The position numbers and the translations under genes were made by a program. The notes beneath the pieces are model-generated. The model was not told where the DNA came from. It ran no database searches and saw only the letters and a list, made by a program, of their open reading frames with translations. A DNA stretch of 64,000 bases from Caballeronia arvi (lineage in GTDB: Bacteria > Pseudomonadota > Gammaproteobacteria > Burkholderiales > Burkholderiaceae), in NCBI RefSeq assembly GCF_001544695.2, contig NZ_FCOM02000011.1, forward strand, positions 1 to 64,000, written 5' to 3'. Positions 25,727 to 34,408 of this stretch are shown here, piece by piece (position 1 is the first letter of the stretch; the number at the start of each line of letters is the position of its first letter).

Positions 25727-26371
25727 CTACAAACGCAGATTGTTGAGGAACTGAAACCACATTGCGCCGAGCGGATTCGCAACGCCGGCGGTGGCGGCTT
25801 CCTTCTTTTCCAGCTTCTCTTCCGGCTTCTCTTCTACTTGCTCGACGCCGGGTTCTTCCTCGCGCGACTCCCGCTCTTCCTTCGCCTGCCGCGATTCATG
25901 CAGCGCGATCGCGCTATCGGCGATCTGCCGTGCCGTGGATTCATCGCATTGCGCGCCGAGCAGCACGCCGAACACGACATCGCGGTTATGGCCTTGCGAT
26001 GCGAAACGCATCGCGAGCGATATGCGCTTTGCATAGAGCGCCTCGCGTGCTTCGCGCTCTTTTGCTTCACGCGCTTCGCGTGCCTTGCGCGCCTTCGCTT
26101 CGCGAGCCTCGCGTTCCGCTTCTTCCTTGCGTGTGCGCTCTTCCCAACGACGCATCTCTTCCGCATAGATACGGTCGTACACCTCGCGCTGCGAGGGGTC
26201 GGACAGTATGGCGTAGGCTTCCTTGATTTCCTGGAACTTCGCGCGGGCCGCGACTTCATTGCCCGCGTTGCGGTCGGGATGGCAGCGCATCGCCGCTTTG
26301 CGATACGCGCGTTTGATTTCTTCTTCGGTGGCGTGCTCGTTCACGCCGAGCGTTTCGTATAGCGTTGCCAT
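25727..26371 (-). CDS. DnaJ-domain protein (J-domain co-chaperone)
   Basis: A 214-residue protein. Residues 1-70 form a J domain (TLYETLGVNEHATEEEIKRA) with the catalytic HPD in RCHPDRNAGN, which stimulates Hsp70 ATPase. Residues about 70-115 are a highly charged Glu/Arg/Ala coiled coil. The remainder is Glu/Lys-rich and ends in NPLGAMWFQFLNNLRL. It lacks the zinc-finger and client-binding domains of true DnaJ, so it is a specialised co-chaperone of unknown client. ATG 26371 begins the J domain. Confidence 0.9.
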   Translation of the reverse strand: MATLYETLGVNEHATEEEIKRAYRKAAMRCHPDRNAGNEVAARAKFQEIKEAYAILSDPSQREVYDRIYAEEMRRWEERTRKEEAEREAREAKARKAREAREAKEREAREALYAKRISLAMRFASQGHNRDVVFGVLLGAQCDESTARQIADSAIALHESRQAKEERESREEEPGVEQVEEKPEEKLEKKEAATAGVANPLGAMWFQFLNNLRL

Positions 26372-26458
26372 CTTGCGTTCGGTGGATACGGGTGCCGATC
26401 ATCGTAACACGCAAAAAACGGGGTCTCTTCGCGAGATGCGGCATCGCAACACAAACGT

Positions 26459-26779
26459 TCATCCACCGATGATCGTGCGCGCAGCCGTGCTTCCGAGCGC
26501 ATCGTGTATGGCGCGCGCGGGCTTCAGATATCGCCCGATATGCAGCCGTATATTGACGACCGCCAGCACGAAAATGACGAGCGTGATCAGAAAATAGTCG
26601 CGCCGCTCGGGCGCGACGTGATAGCGCGTATGCAGCAGCACGAAGATGATCCACGCGAACGCCGGCGCATGCAGGCTCCAGTGCCGTTGCGCGAAATGCC
26701 ACGCGATGCGGCGCACGTCGCGGCGCGATGCGCGATCGAGTCCGGCGAGCGCCGCGTGGCGGCTGAAGAAGAAAGGCAT
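26459..26779 (-). CDS. small 2TM-like membrane protein
   Basis: About 106 residues from ATG 26779 (MPFFFSRHAALAGLDRASRR); ATG 26803 and longer frames are alternatives, none with a strong ribosome site. Two hydrophobic segments, FAWIIFVLLHTRYHV and DYFLITLVIFVLAVVNIRL, flank a short charged loop, as in the small 2TM-domain family. It runs divergently from the HD gene and 87 bases before the DnaJ-domain gene on the same strand. Function unknown. Confidence 0.6.
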   Translation of the reverse strand: MPFFFSRHAALAGLDRASRRDVRRIAWHFAQRHWSLHAPAFAWIIFVLLHTRYHVAPERRDYFLITLVIFVLAVVNIRLHIGRYLKPARAIHDALGSTAARTIIGG

Positions 26780-26876
26780 CGTGTCATCCGGCGCAATAGC
26801 CATCGTCGCGTCATAAAAGCCTGCGAGAATCGCGCGTTTCGTGCTTTGAGCATACCTGCTCGACGGTTTCCTTACG

Positions 26877-27431
26877 ATGGCGCTTTCAATCGACGACATC
26901 CGGTATCTCTTCGACACGCACGGCTCGATCGCCTATAGCGGCGAGCCGGTCACCCAGTTGCAGCATGCGTTGCAGAGCGCGACACTCGCCGAAGCAGCAG
27001 GCGCGAGCCGCGAGCTCATCGTCGCCGCGCTGCTGCACGACCTCGGGCACTTGCTGAACCTGCAAGGCGAGACGCCGAGCGAACGCGGCATCGACGACCT
27101 GCACCAGTACTACGCGTTGCCGTTCCTGCGCCCGCTCTTTCCCGATGCCGTGCTCGAACCGATTCGCCTGCACGTCGATGCGAAGCGCTGCCTGTGCGCG
27201 ATCGATCCGTCGTATCACGCGCGGTTGTCGGCGGATTCGGTGCGCAGTCTGCAGTTGCAAGGCGGCGTATTCGACGATGAAGCCACGCAAGCCTTCCTCG
27301 CGAAGCCCTACGCCAACGATGCGATCGCATTGCGCCGCTGGGACGACGAAGCGAAGGACGCGCATCGCGTCACGCCCGGGCTGCCACATTTCATGGAGAT
27401 GGCGGCGAGCGTCGCGCTTTCGCGGAACTGA
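26877..27431 (+). CDS. HD-domain phosphohydrolase
   Basis: A 184-residue HD protein: QLQHALQSATLAEAAG, the metal-binding pair in AALLHDLGHLL (residues about 50-60) and DLHQYYALPFLRPLF. It resembles the HD proteins associated with phosphonate-degradation operons, some of which are iron oxygenases that cleave carbon-phosphorus bonds. No phosphonate gene is adjacent, so the substrate is open. The ATG 26877 has only a weak ribosome site. The next gene, an MFS exporter, lies 92 bases downstream. Confidence 0.8.
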   Translation: MALSIDDIRYLFDTHGSIAYSGEPVTQLQHALQSATLAEAAGASRELIVAALLHDLGHLLNLQGETPSERGIDDLHQYYALPFLRPLFPDAVLEPIRLHVDAKRCLCAIDPSYHARLSADSVRSLQLQGGVFDDEATQAFLAKPYANDAIALRRWDDEAKDAHRVTPGLPHFMEMAASVALSRN

Positions 27432-27523
27432 TGACGGACCGAAGCGCGAAAACGCCCGTTCGGGTATCGCGCTAGACTGTGCGCCATGCACCGATCCCCA
27501 TTTCGACACGACTGCGCCGCATC

Positions 27524-28933
27524 ATGAAAGGCGGTAATTTCCGCGTCACCGCCGCCGTCGTCGCCAGCGCCTTGTTCATGCAGAACATGGACGGCACGAT
27601 CGTCGCGACAGCCATCCCGACGATGGCCCGCGATCTCAACGTCGACCCCGTTCATCTCTCCAGCGCGATCACCGCGTACCTCGTCGCATTGACGGTGTTC
27701 ATTCCCGCGAGCGGCTGGGTCGCGGACCGCTTCGGCGCGCGCCGCGTGTTCATGTGGGCGATCGCAACTTTTACGCTCGCGTCCGTCGCGTGCGCCGCGG
27801 CGATGACCCTGCCGCAACTGCTCGCCGCGCGCGTCGTGCAAGGTCTCGGCGGCGCAATGATGGTGCCCGTCGGCCGCTTGATCCTGTTTCGCGGCGTCAA
27901 GCGCGAAGAGCTTCTGATCGCGACGACCTGGCTCACGATGCCCGCGCTCGTCGGCCCTTTGCTCGGACCGCCGCTCGGCGGCTTTCTCACCGATGCCCTC
28001 TCGTGGCGCAGCATCTTCTGGGTCAACGTGCCGGTCGGCGCGGTCGGGCTGTTTCTGACGTGGAAGCTGCTGCCGCCATCGCCGCCCGAAAGCCGCACGC
28101 CGCCGGACCTGCGCGGCATGCTGTTGTCGGGCGTATCGCTGAGCCTGTTCATGATCGGCATCGAAAGCGCCGGTCGCGGCGTGCTGCCGGCGGGCGTGCC
28201 GTGGATCTGTGTCGCGGTCGGCCTGCTGCTGTTTCGCGCGACGGTGCTGCATTGCCGCCGCGCGCCGAATCCGGCCATCGACTTCTCTCTGCTTTCGATT
28301 CCCACGTTTCACGCCGCGACGGTGGCGGGCAGCCTGTTCCGCGCCGGCGCGGGCGCGCTGCCGTTTCTGGTGCCGCTGACGCTGCAAACGGGTTTCGGCT
28401 ACAGCGCGACGGCGAGCGGCCTCGTCACGTTCGCGAGCGCGCTCGGCTCGTTCTGCATGCGCCCGATGACCGCGCTCGCGCTGCGGCGCTTCTCGGTGCG
28501 CACGGTTTTATGCACGGGCAGCGTGATTTTCGCGGCAGTGCTGCTCGTCTGCTCTACGATGTCGCAGGCGTGGCCCGCCGCCGCCATCTTCCTGCTCCTG
28601 CTCGTGGGCGGACTCGGCCGCTCGCTCAGTTTCGCGACGATGGGCGCGCTCGCCTTCGCCGATGTCCCCAAAGCTCGCCTCGCCGCCGCGACATCCTTTC
28701 AGGGCACCGCGCAGCAGTTGATGAAGGCGGTCGGCGTGACGGTTGCGGCCGGCACGATCCAGGCGACGATGCTCGTTTCGGGCAGCGTCCAGACCGAGCG
28801 CTGGCAACTGGCGTGCGGTTTCATCGTGACCGCGATCGTGGTTCTGGCCTCTCTGCCGATGTTCGCGCGGCTCTCCGAAGACGCCGGCGAAGGCATTTCG
28901 GCGCCCTCGGCGAAACGCGCCGAGCGCACGTAA
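27524..28933 (+). CDS. MFS multidrug exporter, DHA2 (EmrB/QacA-like)
   Basis: A 469-residue inner-membrane transporter. MQNMDGTIVATAIPTMARDL is motif D1 of the DHA2 group, GWVADRFGARRVFMWA is motif A, and LVGPLLGPPLGGFLTD is motif C. The length and multiple hydrophobic stretches suit 12-14 helices. Proton-driven drug or metabolite efflux is the family role. No MarR or TetR regulator or HlyD-type partner is adjacent, so the substrate is unknown. Confidence 0.9.
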   Translation: MKGGNFRVTAAVVASALFMQNMDGTIVATAIPTMARDLNVDPVHLSSAITAYLVALTVFIPASGWVADRFGARRVFMWAIATFTLASVACAAAMTLPQLLAARVVQGLGGAMMVPVGRLILFRGVKREELLIATTWLTMPALVGPLLGPPLGGFLTDALSWRSIFWVNVPVGAVGLFLTWKLLPPSPPESRTPPDLRGMLLSGVSLSLFMIGIESAGRGVLPAGVPWICVAVGLLLFRATVLHCRRAPNPAIDFSLLSIPTFHAATVAGSLFRAGAGALPFLVPLTLQTGFGYSATASGLVTFASALGSFCMRPMTALALRRFSVRTVLCTGSVIFAAVLLVCSTMSQAWPAAAIFLLLLVGGLGRSLSFATMGALAFADVPKARLAAATSFQGTAQQLMKAVGVTVAAGTIQATMLVSGSVQTERWQLACGFIVTAIVVLASLPMFARLSEDAGEGISAPSAKRAERT

Positions 28934-28982
28934 AACATGCCGCGTAGCGAAACGAAACATCAGATTTAAGACAAGTCCATGA

Positions 28983-29011
28983 TCCACAAGGCTTTTTTAT
29001 ATGGCTATAAT
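28983..29011 (+). promoter_or_regulatory. sigma-70 promoter of the transglycosylase gene
   Basis: A perfect -10 box TATAAT (29006-29011) lies 17 bases after TCCACA (28983-28988), a 4/6 match to the -35 consensus. A start site near 29018 would give a leader of about 22 bases. Confidence 0.65.
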
Positions 29012-29039
29012 CGCGATTCCGCTTTGATCTCTCTGTCCG

Positions 29040-29606
29040 ATGCGCCGTTTCCTCGTTATCTTTGCCGCCCTTGCCGTCTCGCTGAGTTCAGCGCAAATCT
29101 CGCTCGCGCAGGAGGCGCAGACGAGCGCCGCCGCGAGCGACACCGTCGCGCAAGACCCGAAGGCGCAGGAAGCCGGTCACAAGATTTCGGAAATGCTCAT
29201 CCGGAAATTCGGCGTGGCGCGTGAAAAGGCGCAGACCATCGCTTCGGCGGTCATGTCGTCGGCTTCGAAATATTCGCTTCCGCCAGCGCTTCTGCTTGCC
29301 ATCATTTCGATCGAATCGCGCTTCAAGGAAACGGCCATCGGGCCGAACAACGCAACGGGGCTGATGCAGGTGGTGCCGTCTGCGCACAAAAAGCTCGTGC
29401 GCAATGTCGACCTGACGGACCCGGAAGACAACATCGAAACCGGCTCGGCAATCCTGCACAGCTATATGAAGTCCGCTCAGGGCGATCTCGACGCCGCGCT
29501 GAAGAGCTACGGCGGGTCACGCGCCTATGCCGAAAAGGTCAGCTTGCGCGCCAAGTATTTCGAACCGGCTGCATCGGTGGATGCGGTGTCGGCGAGCGGT
29601 CAGTAA
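29040..29606 (+). CDS. lytic transglycosylase-like (SLT domain) protein
   Basis: A 188-residue exported protein (signal peptide MRRFLVIFAALAVSLSSAQI). The SLT domain runs from about residue 75 to 165: ALLLAIISIESRFKETAIGP holds the catalytic Glu92, GLMQVVPSAHKKL is the conserved GLMQ motif, and GSAILHSYMKSAQGDLDAAL and KSYGGSRAYAEKV complete the fold. It cleaves peptidoglycan strands, perhaps locally for an envelope machine. Its single-gene promoter is at 28983-29011. The ribosome site is weak. Confidence 0.88.
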   Translation: MRRFLVIFAALAVSLSSAQISLAQEAQTSAAASDTVAQDPKAQEAGHKISEMLIRKFGVAREKAQTIASAVMSSASKYSLPPALLLAIISIESRFKETAIGPNNATGLMQVVPSAHKKLVRNVDLTDPEDNIETGSAILHSYMKSAQGDLDAALKSYGGSRAYAEKVSLRAKYFEPAASVDAVSASGQ

Positions 29607-29737
29607 GTCTCGCGCCGTTTCAGGCGCATCGAATCCGTTTCTCTTCTATTTGTAATTGCGCGCCGCCGCCAGGCGGATGCCGCTTTTCGCATCATCGCGA
29701 TGCTGCGGCGATCGCACCCGCGTGCGCTGGCATCGCA

Positions 29738-30082
29738 TCAATAAGCCTTGTGCGTGCCGGTTCCGTCCGACTTCATGCCACCCGAATTCATGTTGCCGTT
29801 GTTCGGCGCGCTGCGTTGCACGGTGCCCTGATCCTGGCTCATGCCGTTGGTGGCGTCGTTGCCCATGCCGCTCTTGGCGCCGGTGCCCGTCGTGCCGTCC
29901 GCCGAGCCGCCCATGCCGGTGCCGCTCATGCCGACGCCGCCGCCCTTGCCGCCCGCAGCCGACCCGGCCCCGGATGAACCGTTGCCGCCTGCGCCCATCG
30001 AGCCGCCCGCTTGCGCATAGGCGCCGCCCGACAAGCCCAGCACCAGCGCAGAAATCACCAGCTTCTTCGTAATCGCGTTCAT
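29738..30082 (-). CDS. Gly/Ser-rich exported protein of low complexity
   Basis: 114 residues with a signal peptide (MNAITKKLVISALVLGLSGG ending at AYAQ). The mature part is Gly/Ser/Met/Asn-rich (GAGGNGSSGAG, GVGMSGTGMGGSADG, NNGNMNSGGMKSDGTGTHK). Comparable short Burkholderia exported proteins are common, with no established role. ATG 30082 begins the signal peptide; an upstream extension to 30133 is unlikely. Confidence 0.65.
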   Translation of the reverse strand: MNAITKKLVISALVLGLSGGAYAQAGGSMGAGGNGSSGAGSAAGGKGGGVGMSGTGMGGSADGTTGTGAKSGMGNDATNGMSQDQGTVQRSAPNNGNMNSGGMKSDGTGTHKAY

Positions 30083-30180
30083 TGCATGCCTCCCGAGTTT
30101 GCGTATCGGCCGTGGCAACGCATCGGATGTCACGACCGTGTCGGAGTCAGCGCAAAGGACGTGCCGCGCTTGAAGTCAAA

Positions 30181-30534
30181 TCAATAGCCGCAAGGCACAT
30201 AGGCACGACGATAGTTGTCGTAGCAATAGCCGGGCGGCTGCGCAGGCTGGGCATAAGCCGGCTGTCCATAGGCGGGCTCTTCGTAGACGGGCTGCGCGTA
30301 CGCCGGTTGCGCATAGGCCGGCTGCGCATAGGCCGGCTGCGCGTAGACGGGTTGCGCATTCGCGACCGATGTCACCAGCGCACCCAGCACCGCGCCGCCG
30401 ATCAGCGCGCCGACGATCGCACCGCCGTCGCCACCACCTCCGTGATGGCCGCCGCCGCCATGTCCGTGCGCCGATGCCTGGCCCGCCACCGTCAAACTAC
30501 CGATCATCACCAAGACGATTGCTGCGCGTTTCAT
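30181..30534 (-). CDS. exported protein with glycine-zipper and QPAYA repeats
   Basis: 117 residues: signal peptide (MKRAAIVLVMIGSLTVAGQASA), a His/Gly stretch (HGHGGGGHHGGGGDGG), a glycine-zipper-like hydrophobic segment (AIVGALIGGAVLGALV), and a tail of five-residue repeats (QPAYA, about seven units including variants QPVYA, EEPAY, QPAYG). It ends YCYDNYRRAYVPCGY, with two Cys that could form a disulfide. Probably an envelope-associated structural protein. Function unknown. Confidence 0.68.
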   Translation of the reverse strand: MKRAAIVLVMIGSLTVAGQASAHGHGGGGHHGGGGDGGAIVGALIGGAVLGALVTSVANAQPVYAQPAYAQPAYAQPAYAQPVYEEPAYGQPAYAQPAQPPGYCYDNYRRAYVPCGY

Positions 30535-30921
30535 GAGCTTCTCCATTTCCCGACAGGCCGGGTTCATGGAAGTCATCTTAAGCAGTCGGCTAAGAAATAA
30601 CTGCAGCAGTTGGTAACCGTGCATTTCAACGATTACAAATGCGGTGCCCGGAATAATTTGGATACCCAATTATTCTGTTCACAGTTACAAATCGATGCGA
30701 ATTCGCCAAATCGTAACAAGTTTTCGCGCGCATCCGGTAACGCGCAACGCAGCGTGCAGCCGGCTCAGACGCTTTTACTGCATGCCGTTTCATTTGCTCG
30801 CCACTGGTTACGCTTTGTCACCAGAAGAACGTCAACTCTATCGCCCGGAACGGCGTTTTCATCGTCAGCGCGGCGCACTGTGCCACGCGTCCTCATTAAA
30901 AGAATCAAGGGAGTTCAATCC
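30535..30921. promoter_or_regulatory. AT-rich divergent control region
   Basis: This gap separates two divergent exported-protein genes and is much more AT-rich than its surroundings. It holds the inverted repeat GAATAATT/AATTATTC (30651-30675), TTACAAAT at 30633-30640 and 30685-30692, GTAACAAG at 30713-30720 and GGTAAC/GGTTAC words elsewhere. OmpR-type regulators bind GTAACA-like direct repeats, so an envelope-stress regulator is possible. No protein of its own is supported. Confidence 0.4.
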
Positions 30922-31395
30922 ATGAAGAAGATCGTCGCTGCTCTCGCATCCGCCATGCTCGTCTCCACCGTATTCGCGCAAACTGCCACGACCGATGCCG
31001 GCAAAGCGCAACTGAAGGCCAACAACGAAAAGACCGAAGCCCAGGCGACCGCCAACAAGAAGAAGGCGGAAGCGCAGCACGATGCCGCGAAGGCGCAGGC
31101 ATCGGCGAACGAGGACAAGGCATCGGCGCAAGCCGACGCCAACAAGGAAGCCGCGAAAGTAGCGCAGGCGACCACGCCGGAACAAGCTTCCGACGCCCGC
31201 GGTGATGCCGCCAAGGCACAGGCGAAAGCCGACAAGAAAAAGCACGCTGCGCAGTCAAAGGCAGACAAGAAAAAGCAGGATGCAGCGAAGGATGCCAACG
31301 TGGCGCAAGCGAAGGCCGACAAGGAAAAAGTCGAAGCACAAAGCGACGCTAACAAGTCGGCCGCCGATGCGAAAGTAGACGCGGCGAAGAAGTAA
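30922..31395 (+). CDS. exported Ala/Lys-rich coiled-coil protein
   Basis: 157 residues: signal peptide MKKIVAALASAMLVSTVFA, then an almost uninterrupted amphipathic helix of Ala, Lys, Asp and Gln in loose heptads (KAEAQHDAAKAQASANEDKA, KADKEKVEAQSDANKSA). AAGGGAG precedes ATG 30922. It probably forms an extended periplasmic coiled coil. The lysine-rich helix resembles histone-H1-like or TolA-like stretches, but the signal peptide argues for the envelope. A strong terminator follows at 31461. Confidence 0.72.
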   Translation: MKKIVAALASAMLVSTVFAQTATTDAGKAQLKANNEKTEAQATANKKKAEAQHDAAKAQASANEDKASAQADANKEAAKVAQATTPEQASDARGDAAKAQAKADKKKHAAQSKADKKKQDAAKDANVAQAKADKEKVEAQSDANKSAADAKVDAAKK

Positions 31396-31460
31396 GGGAG
31401 GCCGGCGTCATCGCATCGCGCACTGGGCATTGCATATCAACAATCCAGTGCGTTTGATTC

Positions 31461-31486
31461 AGGCGAGTCTTCGGACTCGCCTTTTT
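31461..31486 (+). terminator. rho-independent terminator
   Basis: AGGCGAGTC-TTCG-GACTCGCCT forms a perfect stem of nine pairs with a UUCG tetraloop, followed by TTTT. It ends the transcript of the coiled-coil gene. Confidence 0.93.
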
Positions 31487-31572
31487 GCTTTCCACTAAAG
31501 GAAATGCTCTAGTTGCTACTTTCGATGCGCGGCTTATGATGCGTGAAACATAAAACGATGGAGACGCCCGCC

Positions 31573-32076
31573 ATGCGCTCGCTGACCGATCAGCTATCGC
31601 AATACGCCGCTTATCATCGCGACAGGCGTAATGTCGCCACGCACTTCATCGGCATTCCTCTGATCGTGCTTGCGATCGCCGCATTGCTGAGCAAACCCAC
31701 ATGGCCCGTGTTCTCAGGCGCGTTCATGCTCACGCCGGCCTGCGTGCTGTTCGCGCTCGCCACGCTCTATTATCTCTGGCTCGACGTGCCGCTCGGCATC
31801 GCGATGGGTTGCGTGTCCGCGTTGAGCGCGGCGTTCGGGCAATGGGCCGCATCGCACACCACGGCGATCTGGCTCGCCATCGGCATCGGTCTGTTCGTGA
31901 CCGGCTGGGTGTTTCAATTCATCGGACACGTGCGCTACGAGCATCGCAAACCTGCGTTCGTCGATGACATCATCGGGCTGTTGATCGGACCGCTCTTCAT
32001 TCTCGTCGAGCTGATGTTCGGGCGCGGTCTCATGCGCGATCTGCACGATGCCATCGAAGCGCGCACCGCACGCTGA
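31573..32076 (+). CDS. DUF962/Mpo1-like membrane protein
   Basis: A 167-residue protein starting MRSLTDQLSQYAAYHRDRRN, then VATHFIGIPLIVLAIAALLS and further hydrophobic segments (ACVLFALATLYYLWL, AIWLAIGIGLFVTGWVFQFIGH). HFIGIP and QFIGHVRYEHRKPA are the conserved histidine motifs of the family; yeast Mpo1 is an iron dioxygenase that alpha-oxidises fatty acids. GGAG lies 9 bases before ATG 31573; GTG 31543 and ATG 31558 are in frame but less well placed. It ends one base before the convergent RarD-like gene. Confidence 0.8.
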   Translation: MRSLTDQLSQYAAYHRDRRNVATHFIGIPLIVLAIAALLSKPTWPVFSGAFMLTPACVLFALATLYYLWLDVPLGIAMGCVSALSAAFGQWAASHTTAIWLAIGIGLFVTGWVFQFIGHVRYEHRKPAFVDDIIGLLIGPLFILVELMFGRGLMRDLHDAIEARTAR

Positions 32077-33054
32077 TCATTCGACGCGCTCGATTTCCTC
32101 TGCCACCGTTTCATGCTCGACGCTCGCGTGATGCTCGCTCATCGGCAAAGCCTGCTTGCGCGAACGCTCGCGCATTAGAAGCCGCGCGCTGTGCACGCCC
32201 GTCAGCACGACCGCGATCCAGATCGGTACATAAGTCCCGAGCTGCCGCGCTGAAAACGGCTCGCCGAGCAGCAGCACGGCCACGCCGACGAGCAGCACCG
32301 GTTCCACGTAGCCGAGAATGCCGAAGAGCGCGAGCGGCAAATGACGGCTCGCGCGCAGATACGACGCGAGCGCGATCGTGCTCAACGCGCCGAGCCCCGG
32401 CAACAGCAGCAGCCAGAGATGCGGCTCGCCCGCGACATCCGTGAACGAGCCGCGCACGAACAGCATGATTGCCGCGACGGGCGCCATCAACATGATTTCC
32501 ACCGCGAACGACACGAGCGGATCGGCGTTGAGCCTGCGGCGCAACATGAAATACGGCGGATAACCGAGCATCACGACGAGCGTCGGCCACGCGAACGCAT
32601 GCGTGACGATCAACTCATGCGCGACACCGACGGCCGCCGCGGCGACGCCCGCCCACTGGAAGCCATCGAGCCGCTCGCCGTAATGAAAGCGCCCGAGCAG
32701 CACCATCGCGAGGGGCAGGAGGAAATAACCGAGCGACACTTCGAGCGCGCGTCCGTGCAGCGGCGCCCAGAGAAAGATCCACAACTGCACGCCGAGCAGC
32801 GCCGCGGCGGCAGCGAAACCGAGCAACAGATGCGGCGTCTTGGCGAGCTTCGCGACGAGCGCGCATAATTGCGGCCAGCGCTTTCGCAGCGCGACGAGCG
32901 CAAGCGCGCCGGGCAGCGTCCACACGATGCGCCATGCAAAGATGTCGAGCCCATCGAGCGGCGCGAGCCACTTCGTATAGCCGGACATCAGCGCGAAGAG
33001 CGTGGAAGCGGCGACGGACAGCGCGATGCCGCGCCCCAGGTCATGCTGATTCAT
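32077..33054 (-). CDS. EamA-family transporter (RarD-like)
   Basis: A 325-residue inner-membrane protein with about ten hydrophobic segments in two EamA repeats, starting RGIALSVAASTLFALMSGYT. IFAWRIVWTLPGALALV, EVSLGYFLLPLAMVLLG and GILGYVEPVLLVGVAVLLLG are RarD-like features. Such permeases export metabolites or amino acids. The C-terminal 30 residues are a charged tail. ATG 33054 is chosen; the longer frame to 33162 is basic and unlikely. The stop adjoins the DUF962 gene without a gap. Confidence 0.85.
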   Translation of the reverse strand: MNQHDLGRGIALSVAASTLFALMSGYTKWLAPLDGLDIFAWRIVWTLPGALALVALRKRWPQLCALVAKLAKTPHLLLGFAAAAALLGVQLWIFLWAPLHGRALEVSLGYFLLPLAMVLLGRFHYGERLDGFQWAGVAAAAVGVAHELIVTHAFAWPTLVVMLGYPPYFMLRRRLNADPLVSFAVEIMLMAPVAAIMLFVRGSFTDVAGEPHLWLLLLPGLGALSTIALASYLRASRHLPLALFGILGYVEPVLLVGVAVLLLGEPFSARQLGTYVPIWIAVVLTGVHSARLLMRERSRKQALPMSEHHASVEHETVAEEIERVE

Positions 33055-33439
33055 CGAAGAGAAGCGCTTTCGCGCGCGGAAGGTGAATGCAAGCCGATCG
33101 AAACGGCGAGAGCGCATTCTAAACGCAGCACGCGCGTCTTTTTCAAAACCCGCTTCACACACGATTCACCGGCGTGCGCGCTTCTTGCTTATCAGATGCT
33201 TCGCATTTCGGCATGAACTTCATCGCGTGGACGCCGTCTCACGCAACTGTCTTTAGCCGGTCACGATGATCGGCGACCCTTGTCGGTCCGGCGCACGGTT
33301 TGCCGGTCCGGTCCCGAAGTCCGAGCGGCACCTCGCGTGTTTTCTCCACCGCTCACGTCATTGCATCCGCAGCAACACGCGCCGTGCCATCGTTTCCGAG
33401 GTTGGCACGCGAAGAAAACGCCGCATCGATGGAGACGTC
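33055..33439. other. intergenic region between rarD-like and egtD genes
   Basis: The 385-base divergent gap carries the promoters of both flanking genes. A direct repeat CGGTCCGG (33284-33291 and 33304-33311, 20 bases apart) could be an operator. An in-frame extension of egtD through this region to 33266 is Arg-rich and does not match the family. Confidence 0.4.
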
Positions 33440-34408
33440 ATGACTCAACCCGCCTTGTCGCCCCGCTTCGCCAACGCCTTCGCAGAGGCCGTGCACGTAG
33501 GACTCAGCAAGCGTCCGCAAAAAGAACTGCCCTCGATGTATCTGTATGACGAAGTCGGCTCCGCCCTCTTCGAAGTCATCACCGCGCTGCCGGAATATGG
33601 CGTGACGCGCGCCGAAGAGCGCGTGCTGAAGGATCATGCGACGGACATCGTCGCGGCCATGCCGGGCGATATCCAGGTCGCGGAACTGGGCAGCGGCAGC
33701 GGCCGCAAGACGCGCCGAATTCTTGAGGCGCTGTGTAAAAAGCAGCCCACCGCTTACCATCCGATTGAAATTTCTCGTACCGCCTTGCAGTTGTGCCGGC
33801 GCGAGTTGAGCGACATCGAGCGCGTGTCGATCGTCGGACACGAGCGCGATTATCTCGCGGGCTTATCGGAAGTCAGCGCCAGGCGCAAGGACGGCGAAAG
33901 GCTGCTCGTGCTGTTTCTCGGCAGCACCATCGGCAATTTCGCGCGGCTCGCGGCGACCAAGTTTCTGCGTTCGATCCGCGGCATGCTCAAACCCGGCGAT
34001 GCGCTTCTGCTCGGCACCGATCTCATCAAACCGCTGCCGGTGCTGATCGCGGCGTACGATGATCCGATCGGCGTGACTGCCGCGTTCAACCTGAACATGC
34101 TGGCGCGCATCAATCGCGAACTGGGCAGCGATTTTCCGCTCGACGCCTTCGAGCACGTCGCGCGCTTCAATCCGGACGCACGCAGCATCGAAATGCACTT
34201 GCGTGCGAAGCGGGCGCTGTCGGTGCGCGTTCGCGAGGCGGATCTGCGTGTGGACTTCCGCGAAGGCGAGACGATCTGGACGGAGAGCAGCCACAAATAT
34301 GCCGCCGATGAAGTCGCGCCGATCGCCGCCGATGCGGGCTTCGAATGCACGCATCAGTGGCGCGACGAGGAATGGCAGTTCGCGGAGAGTCTGCTGGTCG
34401 CGCGTTAG
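33440..34408 (+). CDS. egtD: L-histidine N-alpha-methyltransferase EgtD
   Basis: A 322-residue SAM-dependent methyltransferase that makes hercynine, the first intermediate of ergothioneine. The N-terminal KELPSMYLYDEVGSALFEVI and EYGVTRAEERVL are characteristic, with a SAM loop ELGSGSGRKTR, FLGSTIGNF, and a C-terminal IWTESSHKYAADEV. GGAGACGTC precedes ATG 33440. EgtB, EgtC and EgtE are not adjacent, so the rest of the pathway would be elsewhere. The stop overlaps the convergent acylphosphatase stop by four bases. Confidence 0.9.
   Translation: MTQPALSPRFANAFAEAVHVGLSKRPQKELPSMYLYDEVGSALFEVITALPEYGVTRAEERVLKDHATDIVAAMPGDIQVAELGSGSGRKTRRILEALCKKQPTAYHPIEISRTALQLCRRELSDIERVSIVGHERDYLAGLSEVSARRKDGERLLVLFLGSTIGNFARLAATKFLRSIRGMLKPGDALLLGTDLIKPLPVLIAAYDDPIGVTAAFNLNMLARINRELGSDFPLDAFEHVARFNPDARSIEMHLRAKRALSVRVREADLRVDFREGETIWTESSHKYAADEVAPIAADAGFECTHQWRDEEWQFAESLLVAR

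Noticed and set aside
30240..30350. Short tandem repeats that could suggest a CRISPR array
   Set aside because: The period is 15 bases and encodes QPAYA repeats in a protein; there are no spacers.
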